Positions 1-7,201 of a stretch of DNA of 7,201 bases are shown here, piece by piece. The position numbers and the translations under genes are program-made. This stretch comes from Chloroflexota bacterium. Its GTDB lineage: Bacteria > Chloroflexota > Limnocylindria > Limnocylindrales > CSP1-4. The notes under the pieces are model-generated. The model did not search any database. It worked only from the letters and a program-made list of their open reading frames with translations, and was not told the DNA's origin. The DNA is taken from NCBI GenBank assembly GCA_021777365.1, contig JAJYDP010000251.1:1-7201 (forward strand). The letters run 5' to 3'. Position 1 is the stretch's first letter. Each line of letters starts with the position of its first letter.

Positions 1-395
1 CGGAGGACCTGCCCGGCCGCGAAGAAGCGCCGCTCGTCGAACAGGCCGTAGGTGGGCAGGTAGATCTTGCGGTGGACGTGGCGGATCGCGCCGTCCTCCA
101 TGAGGGCCGCGGCGATGAAGAGCCGGTGGTCGGAGGCCTCCTCGACGAACGACACGATCGCCGAGCAGCCTGCCGTCTCCGCGGCGAGCGCCTCCAGGCG
201 CGGGTCGTCCAGGGTCATGGCGACCTCGGCGCTCAGGTCCTGGAGCTGGTAGCCGGTCAGGCCGAGCTCCGGGAAGACCACCAGGTCCGCCCCGTCCGCG
301 CGCGCCCGCGCCAGCACCTCCCGGTGGGCCGCCAGATTGTCGTCGAGGCGGCCGAGTCGCGGGGCAAGCTGCGCGAGGGCGACGCGAACGTTCAT
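1..395 (-). CDS. Nitrilase-superfamily carbon-nitrogen hydrolase, N-terminal part (cut by window edge)
   Basis: The first 131 residues can be read from an ATG at 395-393, and the gene continues past the left edge. The protein begins MNVRVALAQLAPRLGRL, the usual first strand of the nitrilase (carbon-nitrogen hydrolase) fold. FPELGLTGY follows, with the presumed catalytic Glu at residue 43. RKIYLPTYGLFDERRFF then carries the presumed catalytic Lys at residue 110. The third catalytic residue, Cys, would lie beyond the window. These motifs resemble both free-standing amidases and the glutaminase domain of glutamine-dependent NAD synthetase (NadE), and the fragment cannot separate the two. The family cleaves amide or nitrile C-N bonds, usually in the cytoplasm; no signal peptide is seen. 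The ATG is preferred because it gives the normal family start and no in-frame alternative start is visible just upstream. There is no Shine-Dalgarno sequence, but a TANNNT element lies 7 nt upstream. Family is confident; substrate is unknown. Confidence 0.88.
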   Translation of the reverse strand, partial: MNVRVALAQLAPRLGRLDDNLAAHREVLARARADGADLVVFPELGLTGYQLQDLSAEVAMTLDDPRLEALAAETAGCSAIVSFVEEASDHRLFIAAALMEDGAIRHVHRKIYLPTYGLFDERRFFAAGQVL

Positions 396-402
396 CGCGC
401 CG

Positions 403-408
403 AGTCTA
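403..408 (-). promoter_or_regulatory. Candidate -10 element for a leaderless transcript of the nitrilase-like gene
   Basis: On the minus strand TAGACT (a TANNNT match) ends 7 nt before the ATG at 395. That spacing would put the transcription start at or next to the start codon. No ribosome-binding sequence lies between the two, which fits leaderless expression as is common in high-GC bacteria. No good -35 box is visible 16 to 18 nt upstream. The assignment rests on motif and spacing only. Confidence 0.4.
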
Positions 409-428
409 GCGGGCTCCCGCCACCGCGG

Positions 429-457
429 CGAGCGGCGGAGCCAGGGCCCGCCGCTCG
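429..457 (-). terminator. GC hairpin between oppF-type gene and nitrilase-like gene
   Basis: A perfect 10-bp inverted repeat has arms at 429-438 (cgagcggcgg) and 448-457 (ccgccgctcg) with a 9-nt loop. It lies about 80 nt after the stop of the last transporter gene and before the candidate promoter of the next gene. That position suits an operon terminator. No T-run follows on the minus strand, so it is not a textbook intrinsic terminator. GC-rich DNA also forms such repeats by chance more easily. Confidence 0.35.
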
Positions 458-508
458 GATCCGGGTCGGCGGTCTCCCGGCCGGTGCCGACGCGACGCCG
501 GCGCCGAT

Positions 509-528
509 GCGGCGAAGGCCGTCGCCGC
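509..528 (-). terminator. Short hairpin just after the oppF-type stop codon
   Basis: Arms gcggcga (509-515) and tcgccgc (522-528) pair perfectly over 7 bp around a 6-nt loop. The hairpin starts 11 nt after the TAG at 542-540. It has no T-run. Together with the hairpin at 429-457 it may act as a U-less terminator or protect the 3' end of the mRNA. Confidence 0.3.
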
Positions 529-539
529 CGGGCCGCGAC

Positions 540-2932
<2,393 letters not shown>

Positions 2933-2934
2933 GG

Positions 2935-3828
2935 CTAGCGCTTCAGGCGCGGGTCGAGCGACTCGCGCAGCCCGTCGCCCAGCAGGTTGAACCCGATCGC
3001 GCTGATCGTGATCGCGGCGCCGGGGAAGAAGATGAGGTACGGCGCGTTCTGCAGGAACCGCGACGAATCGGTCAGCATCTCGCCCCACTCGGCGATCCGC
3101 GGGTCGCCCGGGCCCAGGCCCAGGAAGCCCAGGCCCGCCACGTCGATGATCGCCGTGGCCAGCGCCAGCGTCGCCTGCACGATCATCGGCGTGAGCGCGT
3201 TCGGCAACATGTGGCGCAGCAGGATGCGCGGGGTGGACGCGCCCGTCGACCTCGCCGCGAGCACGAAGTCCGTCTCGCGCAGCGCGAGCAGGCTCCCGCG
3301 CAGGAGGCGCGCGAAGATCGGCGCGTAGGAGACCCCCACCGCCACGATGATCTGGATCTCGCCATGGCCGAGCCAGGCGACGATGGCGATCGCCAGCAGG
3401 ATGCCGGGCACCGCCAGCAGGATGTCGATGACGCGCATCAGCACCGCGTCGAGCACGCCGCCGGCCCCGCCCGCGACGGCCCCCACGACCATCCCGAAGG
3501 CGAGCCCGCAGGTCACCGCCACGACGCCCACGGTGAGGCTGATGCGCGCCCCGTACAGCACGCGGCTGAACTCGTCGCGCCCGAGCAGGTCGGTGCCCAT
3601 GAGGTGCGCCAGGCTGGGCGGCTTCATGCTGTTCATGAGGTTCCCGACGGCGGGGTCGTACGGTGCGATGACGGGCGCGAAGACCGCCCCGACCACGAAG
3701 ATGGCGATCAGCACGAGCCCCACGATCGCCGGCCCGTTCCGCAGCAACCGGCGCAGCGCGTCCCGCCACAGGCCCCGGCTCGCCCGGGGCGCGGCGCGTA
3801 CGAGCAGCGCTGCCTCTTGACTCGCCAT
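2935..3828 (-). CDS. oppC: Oligopeptide/dipeptide ABC transporter permease, OppC/DppC type
   Basis: This 297-residue inner-membrane permease forms the channel together with the OppB-type protein. A basic cytoplasmic N-terminus (1-33) precedes the first membrane helix at about 34-53. The family hallmark [18 protein letters not shown] follows at 78-95 in the external loop. Further hydrophobic helices lie near 95-120, 125-153, 158-180, 212-235 and 262-284. The EAA-type coupling loop that contacts the ATPase is [20 protein letters not shown] at 191-210. The ending [18 protein letters not shown] is typical of OppC/DppC. Length and domain order are normal. The ATG at 3828 lies 1 nt after the TGA of oppB. 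No Shine-Dalgarno is visible, so translation is probably coupled to oppB. Confidence 0.95.
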   Translation of the reverse strand: MASQEAALLVRAAPRASRGLWRDALRRLLRNGPAIVGLVLIAIFVVGAVFAPVIAPYDPAVGNLMNSMKPPSLAHLMGTDLLGRDEFSRVLYGARISLTVGVVAVTCGLAFGMVVGAVAGGAGGVLDAVLMRVIDILLAVPGILLAIAIVAWLGHGEIQIIVAVGVSYAPIFARLLRGSLLALRETDFVLAARSTGASTPRILLRHMLPNALTPMIVQATLALATAIIDVAGLGFLGLGPGDPRIAEWGEMLTDSSRFLQNAPYLIFFPGAAITISAIGFNLLGDGLRESLDPRLKR

Positions 3829-3829
3829 C

Positions 3830-4834
3830 TCAGCCGTACCTGATCCGCGGGTTCAGGACCGCGTAGCCGATATCCACCAGGAGGTTCACCGTCAGGAAGA
3901 TGAGCGCGAAGATCATGATGAGGGACTGGACCACGATCAGGTCGTGGTTCTCGATGGCGGTGACGACCCAGGAGCCGACACCGTTCCATGCGAACACCGT
4001 CTCGGTGATGACGGCGCCGGCCAGGAGGCTGCCGACCTGGAGCCCGATCACGGTGGTCACCGGCAGCCACGCATTGCGCATGATGTGGCGGTCGTCCACG
4101 CGCTTCTCGGTCAGGCCCTTGGCGCGCGCGGTCCGCACGTAGTCCTCGTTGCTGACGTCGATGACAGAGGCGCGCGTGATCCGGGTCACGATGGCCAGCG
4201 GGATGGACCCGAGGGCGATGGACGGCAGGATCAGGTGCGCCACCGCGTCCTCGACGGCGGCAGCGCGTCCCGAGAGGATCGCGTCGATGATCGCGAAGTG
4301 GGTCACCGGGGTCACGTTGAGTCTCGGATCGAGCTGACCGATCGCGGGCAGCCAGTGGAGCTCGACGCCGAAGATGAACACGAGGGTGTAGCCCAGCACG
4401 AAGATCGGGATCGAGATCCCGAAGAGCGAGAGCACCGTCACCGCCCCGTCGATCCAGCCGTTGGGGTGCCGCGCGGCGAGCCGGCCGAGCGGGATGCCCA
4501 GGCCCACGGCGAAGATCAGGGCACCGACCGTCAGCTCGACAGTGGACGGAAACCGGACCAGGAAGGTGCTCGCCACGGTACGTCCGTCGACGAAGCTGGC
4601 GCCGAAGTTGCCGTGCAGCAGCCCCCAGACGTACTGCAGGTACTGCACGTACAGCGGCTTGTCGAGTCCCAGGGAGGCGTTGATCTGCGCGACGAGCTGC
4701 GGCGTGGCGTGCTGGCCGAGGATCGCCACGGCCGGGTTGCCGGGCAGGAGGCGCAGGAACAGGAAGAGGATGACGGACAGCCCGAACAGCACCGGGATCG
4801 CGCCGAGCACCCGACGGACGATGAATCTCAGCAC
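3830..4834 (-). CDS. oppB: Oligopeptide/dipeptide ABC transporter permease, OppB/DppB type
   Basis: This 334-residue inner-membrane permease starts with the family pattern MLRFIVRRVLGAIPVLFG, whose hydrophobic stretch forms the first helix (about 10-29). LPGNPA at 30-35 and the LGLDKPLYVQYLQYVWG segment at 55-71 are typical of the external domain of OppB/DppB proteins. Other helices lie near 99-119, 132-158, 200-218, 258-280 and 300-322. The EAA loop is at about 232-258 (YVRTARAKGLTEKRV, then RNAWLP). The ending GYAVLNPRIRYG is also characteristic. The start is a GTG at 4834-4832; no other in-frame start is nearby. The only ribosome-like sequence, GGAGG at 4854-4850, is 15 nt away, which is unusually far. 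A hairpin lies between this gene and the upstream binding-protein gene. Confidence 0.95.
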   Translation of the reverse strand: MLRFIVRRVLGAIPVLFGLSVILFLFLRLLPGNPAVAILGQHATPQLVAQINASLGLDKPLYVQYLQYVWGLLHGNFGASFVDGRTVASTFLVRFPSTVELTVGALIFAVGLGIPLGRLAARHPNGWIDGAVTVLSLFGISIPIFVLGYTLVFIFGVELHWLPAIGQLDPRLNVTPVTHFAIIDAILSGRAAAVEDAVAHLILPSIALGSIPLAIVTRITRASVIDVSNEDYVRTARAKGLTEKRVDDRHIMRNAWLPVTTVIGLQVGSLLAGAVITETVFAWNGVGSWVVTAIENHDLIVVQSLIMIFALIFLTVNLLVDIGYAVLNPRIRYG

Positions 4835-4849
4835 GAGGGGTGAGTGAAA

Positions 4850-4854
4850 CCTCC
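4850..4854 (-). promoter_or_regulatory. Distant ribosome-binding site for oppB
   Basis: GGAGG on the minus strand ends 15 nt before the GTG start at 4834. The usual spacing is about 5-9 nt. No in-frame start codon lies between them, so the site is either weak or reached by a folded leader. It also sits only 7 nt below the base of the hairpin at 4862-4895. Confidence 0.45.
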
Positions 4855-4861
4855 AGGTGAG

Positions 4862-4895
4862 CGGCCCCCCGGGATCACCGGACCCCGGGGGGCCG
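4862..4895 (-). terminator. Perfect 12-bp GC hairpin between binding-protein gene and oppB
   Basis: Arms cggccccccggg (4862-4873) and cccggggggccg (4884-4895) are exact reverse complements around a 10-nt loop. It lies 82 nt after the stop of the binding-protein gene and 27 nt before oppB. No T-run follows on the minus strand. In other ABC importer operons an intergenic hairpin at this place terminates part of the transcripts or blocks 3' exonucleases, so that more binding protein than permease is made. That role is inferred here from position and symmetry. Confidence 0.6.
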
Positions 4896-4977
4896 TGACA
4901 GCGCTGGCTGGACCTCGCCCCTCCGACCGCGCGCCGGCCGGACGAGGCGCAGCGAGGAGATCAGTGGCGCCGAAGCG

Positions 4978-6732
4978 TCACTGGATCCACACGCTGTTGA
5001 GGTATTCGAGCACGCCGCCCTGTGGCACGAAACCGTGCACCTTGGAGTCGTACGCACCCGGAGTCTTGGCCGAGGAGAGCGGCACCTCCGGCATGTCGGC
5101 GGCCAGGATGTCCTGGGCCTGGCCCCAGTACTGGTTGGCCTGGTCGGCCGACGTCGCCTGGATCGCCTTCTGCATGGCGTCGTTCAGCGCGGGGCTGGCG
5201 TAGTGGAACTGCGGGTTCGGCTGGCCGTTGATGTACCCGAACCAGGCCACGCTGAGGTAGTCGTCGGCGCCCGCCCAGTCACAGAGCCACCCGAACATGT
5301 ACGCCGGGAACTTGCCGTTGGTGGCATCCGTGATGTAGCTCGTGCCCCAGTCCTCGGTCTTCAGGTTGACCGTGAAGCCGACCGCCTGCAGGTCGTTCGC
5401 GATGGCCGCCGCCTCGTTCTTCGGATCGGGCATGTACGGCCGGGTCACGTTCGACGGGTAGTACAGGTCGATGTTCAGCTGGCTGGCCGGCACGCCCGAC
5501 TGCTGGAGCAGCTGCTTGGCCTTGGCCGGGTCGTAGGTAGGCAGGGTCTCGGCCTTGTAGCCGAGGGTCCCGACCGGGATGAAGCTCGTCGGGACGAGCG
5601 CCTGGCCGGCGAAGAACGCGTCGATGTAGGACTGCTTGTTGAGCGCGGACGCGATGGCCAGCCGGACGTCCTTGTTGGCGTAGATGGTGGCCTTGCCGCC
5701 CACGCTCTGGTTGAGGTCGAGGTTGAGCATGTTGCAGGTCTGGTTCCCTCGGTCGATGAGGGTGAGCCCGCTGCTCTGTGCCGTCTTCACGTCCGTGGGC
5801 TGGATCGACACGGCGATGTCGATGCTGCCCGACTGCAGGGCCTGCAGCCTGGCGGTCGAGTCGCCGATCGGCTTGAACACGATCTCGTCAACGTGCCCGG
5901 CGGTGGCCGGGTCCCAGTAGTCGGGGTTCTTGACCAGCGTGATGTTGTCCTTCGGGACCCAGTCCTTGAACACGTACGGTCCCGTGCCGACCATGTCCTG
6001 GCCCTGCGGCAGCTGGCCCTGGGCGTACTTGTTGCCCGACAGGGGAGTCGCGTCCGCGTTGGCCTTCTGCAGCGCCGTGGGGCTCTGGATGCCGAACACC
6101 ATCAGCGTCTGGCTGAGCAGGAAGTTCGACTGCGGCGTCTTGAAATGGAAGACGACCGTCGTGTCGTTCGGTGCGTCGACCGACAGCAGGTTCGACGCGG
6201 AGCCGAAGCCCCCGAAGACCGCGCCGTAGTAGTACGCGTTGTCCTGGAGATCGCCCTTCGGGTAGTTCTTCCAGCGGTCGTAGTTGTACTTGACCGCCGC
6301 CGCGTTGAAGGGCGTGCCGTCCTGGAACGTGATGCCGGTCCGCAGCGTGAACGTGTACGTCAGGCCGTCAGGGCTGACCGTCGGGAGCGAGGCCGCCAGC
6401 ACCGGAACGACGTCGCTCAGGGTGCCGGGAGCCAGGCCGACCAGCCCCTGGACCACCTGGGTGTCCACGTACAGGGAGTTCCCGTCGCTCACCAGCGACG
6501 GGTCGGCGAACGCCATGTCGCCGGGGAGGCCGACGACGAGCGTGCCTCCGTTGACCGGCGTTCCTGCCGCCGCCGACGCGGGCGCTGCGGCCGACGCCGG
6601 GGCCGCTGCCGACGCGGGGGCTGCCGCCGACGCGGGGGCCGCCGCGGAGGGTGCCGTGGTCGCTGCGCTCGAACAGGCGCTGAAGCCGATCGCCGCCACA
6701 GCGAGCAGCGCTAACAGTCTGGACCTCGCCAT
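4978..6732 (-). CDS. oppA: ABC transporter substrate-binding lipoprotein, family 5 (peptide/nickel type)
   Basis: This 584-residue extracytoplasmic receptor captures the substrate for the permeases encoded just downstream. The signal sequence is MARSRLLALLAVAAIGFSAC, with a lipobox FSAC placing the lipidated Cys at 20. Phe at -3 is less usual than Leu. Residues 21-57 form an Ala/Pro/Ser linker with four SAAAPA units. The binding domain opens with NGGTLVVGLPGD at 61-72. The family 5 signature follows at 108-149, including SPDGLTYTFTLRTGITFQDG at 120-139. VGTGPYVFKDW at 248-258, NPDYWD at 269-274 and FGWLCDWAGADDYLS at 480-494 are further family patterns. GAGGAGGAGAGC precedes the ATG, with AGGAGG 5 nt away, so the start is well supported. 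Family 5 members bind peptides, but also nickel, glutathione, opines or sugars. The ligand cannot be told from sequence; oppA is used as a generic symbol. Confidence 0.94.
   Translation of the reverse strand: MARSRLLALLAVAAIGFSACSSAATTAPSAAAPASAAAPASAAAPASAAAPASAAAGTPVNGGTLVVGLPGDMAFADPSLVSDGNSLYVDTQVVQGLVGLAPGTLSDVVPVLAASLPTVSPDGLTYTFTLRTGITFQDGTPFNAAAVKYNYDRWKNYPKGDLQDNAYYYGAVFGGFGSASNLLSVDAPNDTTVVFHFKTPQSNFLLSQTLMVFGIQSPTALQKANADATPLSGNKYAQGQLPQGQDMVGTGPYVFKDWVPKDNITLVKNPDYWDPATAGHVDEIVFKPIGDSTARLQALQSGSIDIAVSIQPTDVKTAQSSGLTLIDRGNQTCNMLNLDLNQSVGGKATIYANKDVRLAIASALNKQSYIDAFFAGQALVPTSFIPVGTLGYKAETLPTYDPAKAKQLLQQSGVPASQLNIDLYYPSNVTRPYMPDPKNEAAAIANDLQAVGFTVNLKTEDWGTSYITDATNGKFPAYMFGWLCDWAGADDYLSVAWFGYINGQPNPQFHYASPALNDAMQKAIQATSADQANQYWGQAQDILAADMPEVPLSSAKTPGAYDSKVHGFVPQGGVLEYLNSVWIQ
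6574..6645 (-). repeat. 18-nt tandem repeat, four copies, coding AAAPAS units of the lipoprotein linker
   Basis: Four contiguous 18-nt units lie at 6574-6591, 6592-6609, 6610-6627 and 6628-6645. Each encodes Ala-Ala-Ala-Pro-Ala-Ser in the minus-strand frame. The units at 6610 and 6628 differ at a single base; the first two are more diverged. Since 18 is a multiple of 3, gain or loss of units keeps the frame. The linker probably tethers the binding domain away from the membrane or through the cell wall. Confidence 0.85.
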
Positions 6733-6737
6733 GCTCT

Positions 6738-6743
6738 CCTCCT
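6738..6743 (-). promoter_or_regulatory. Strong Shine-Dalgarno site of the binding-protein gene
   Basis: AGGAGG on the minus strand ends 5 nt before the ATG at 6732, inside the longer purine run GAGGAGGAGAG. It is the best ribosome site in the window and fits high expression of a binding protein. Confidence 0.85.
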
Positions 6744-6790
6744 CGCAGCTCGCACGCTGGGACGTTCAGCGGATCGAGCGGACGCGCCCC

Positions 6791-6796
6791 ATGATG
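6791..6796 (-). promoter_or_regulatory. Weak promoter-like -10 element upstream of the binding-protein gene
   Basis: CATCAT on the minus strand matches the -10 consensus at 4 of 6 bases. It is preceded by TGG, as in extended -10 promoters. It would give a leader of about 50 nt that includes the Shine-Dalgarno site. No convincing -35 box is found at the usual distance. The operon may instead be read through from the upstream transporter gene. Confidence 0.22.
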
Positions 6797-6805
6797 CCAC
6801 GCCGG

Positions 6806-6830
6806 CGCAACGCGCGGCGCACCGGTTGCG
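6806..6830. promoter_or_regulatory. Inverted repeat, possible operator
   Basis: Half sites cgcaac (6806-6811) and gttgcg (6825-6830) are exact reverse complements separated by 13 nt. The repeat sits where the -35 region of the candidate promoter at 6791-6796 would be, as a repressor site often does. The AA/TT core stands out in very GC-rich surroundings. The evidence is symmetry and position only. Confidence 0.22.
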
Positions 6831-6869
6831 ACGCCGCCCGGGGGGTCGCCTCGCAGCCCGGGCACCGGG

Positions 6870-6889
6870 CGGCCGTGCGACGACGGCCG
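6870..6889 (-). terminator. Hairpin after the upstream OppF-type gene
   Basis: Arms cggccgt (6870-6876) and acggccg (6883-6889) pair over 7 bp around a 6-nt loop, 26 nt past the stop codon at 6918-6916. A second, overlapping pairing of ccgcccgg (6834-6841) with ccgggcgg (6865-6872) is also possible. No T-run follows. It may be a U-less terminator for the preceding operon, or only an mRNA structure. Confidence 0.33.
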
Positions 6890-6915
6890 GGCACGGGGCG
6901 ACCGGGCGACGAGCG

Positions 6916-7201
6916 TCAGGCGGTGGCAGCCGGCGGCACGGCAGCTTCCGGCGGCACGGCCGCTCCCGACGGCACACCTTCGGCCACCAGGTGCTCGTGC
7001 TCGGCGCGCGTCCGTTCGGCGAAGTGGCAGGCCACGGTGTGCCCGGGACCGGCCACGGTCAGCGTGGGATCCACCGTGGAGCAGATCTCGGGGTTGCCCA
7101 GGCGTTCGCGGAGCCAGCAGCGCGGGTGGAAGTGGCAGCCCGAGGGCGGGTTGACCGGCGAGGGCACGTCGCCCCGCAGGACGATCCGCCTTCGCGCGCG
7201 C
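6916..7201 (-). CDS. C-terminal part of a second OppF/DppF-type ATPase (cut by window edge)
   Basis: The last 94 residues are present and the gene continues past the right edge. The Walker and signature motifs would lie outside the window. The segment [17 protein letters not shown], then [16 protein letters not shown] and later [11 protein letters not shown], lines up without gaps with residues 297-359 of the complete OppF-type protein; by eye 43 of 63 positions are identical. The four cysteines keep the same spacing (C-x5-C-x11-C-x17-C), typical of the oligo_HPY C-terminal domain. After that, an Ala/Pro/Val-rich tail of about 30 residues ends at the TGA at 6918-6916. A GTG at 7167 is an internal codon, not the start, because the open frame and the family similarity extend upstream of it. 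This is probably the last gene of another peptide-type ABC importer operon, transcribed in the same direction. Confidence 0.88.
   Translation of the reverse strand, partial: RARRRIVLRGDVPSPVNPPSGCHFHPRCWLRERLGNPEICSTVDPTLTVAGPGHTVACHFAERTRAEHEHLVAEGVPSGAAVPPEAAVPPAATA

Noticed and set aside
2933..3769. Upstream extension of the OppD frame to 3769
   Set aside because: The extra residues are an out-of-frame reading of oppC with no domain. The ATG at 2932 gives the normal N-terminus 2 nt after the oppC stop.
5035..6714. 559-residue open frame on the plus strand opposite the binding-protein gene
   Set aside because: It is a mirror of a high-GC coding frame. It is dominated by Arg, Val and Gly, has no recognisable motif, and the minus-strand protein has strong family signatures over its whole length.
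6368..6977. Minus-strand frames of 165 and 88 residues around the leader of the binding-protein gene
   Set aside because: They overlap the real binding-protein or OppF-type genes in other frames, are rich in Arg, Gly and Pro, and have no supporting motif or ribosome site.
6916..7167. A small stand-alone 83-residue gene starting at the GTG at 7167
   Set aside because: The open frame and the similarity to OppF continue upstream to the window edge, so this is the tail of a larger gene.

Overview
The window is GC-rich DNA, about two thirds or more G+C by eye. It holds one complete oligopeptide/dipeptide-type ABC importer operon, entirely on the minus strand, plus the cut ends of two further minus-strand genes. 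The strong G/C third-position bias, the AGGAGG ribosome site, the Ala/Pro/Ser-rich lipoprotein linker and a leaderless-looking promoter suggest a high-GC, lipoprotein-exporting bacterium such as an actinobacterium or a Chloroflexota member. No marker gene is present, so the lineage is only an inference.

Layout in the direction of transcription (right to left). (1) 7201-6916 is the C-terminal end of an OppF/DppF-type ATPase whose body lies outside the window. (2) 6915-6733 is an intergenic region with a small hairpin, an inverted repeat that could be an operator, a weak promoter-like element and a very good Shine-Dalgarno site. (3) 6732-4978 is a family 5 solute-binding lipoprotein. (4) 4977-4835 is an intergenic region with a perfect 12-bp GC hairpin. 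(5) 4834-3830 and 3828-2935 are the two permeases (OppB and OppC types). (6) 2932-1718 and 1721-540 are the two ATPases (OppD and OppF types). (7) 539-396 is an intergenic region with two hairpins and a leaderless-type promoter candidate. (8) 395-1 is the N-terminal part of a nitrilase-superfamily hydrolase that runs off the left edge.

The five transporter genes make a complete A-B-C-D-F set. The lipoprotein would capture a peptide-like ligand outside the membrane, B and C would form the channel, and D and F would supply ATP hydrolysis. The B, C, D and F genes are separated by 1 nt, 2 nt and a 4-nt overlap, which indicates translational coupling. The hairpin after the binding-protein gene could let that protein be made in excess over the permeases. 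The OppF-type tail at the right edge closely resembles the tail of the complete OppF, so a second, paralogous transporter unit probably lies just upstream. The downstream nitrilase-like enzyme may act on an amide or peptide-derived nitrogen compound, or may belong to an unrelated transcript.

Nothing here looks like an undescribed system. The second-look items are regulatory details, the paralogous neighbour, the low-complexity tails of several proteins and the conserved cysteine sets of the ATPases.
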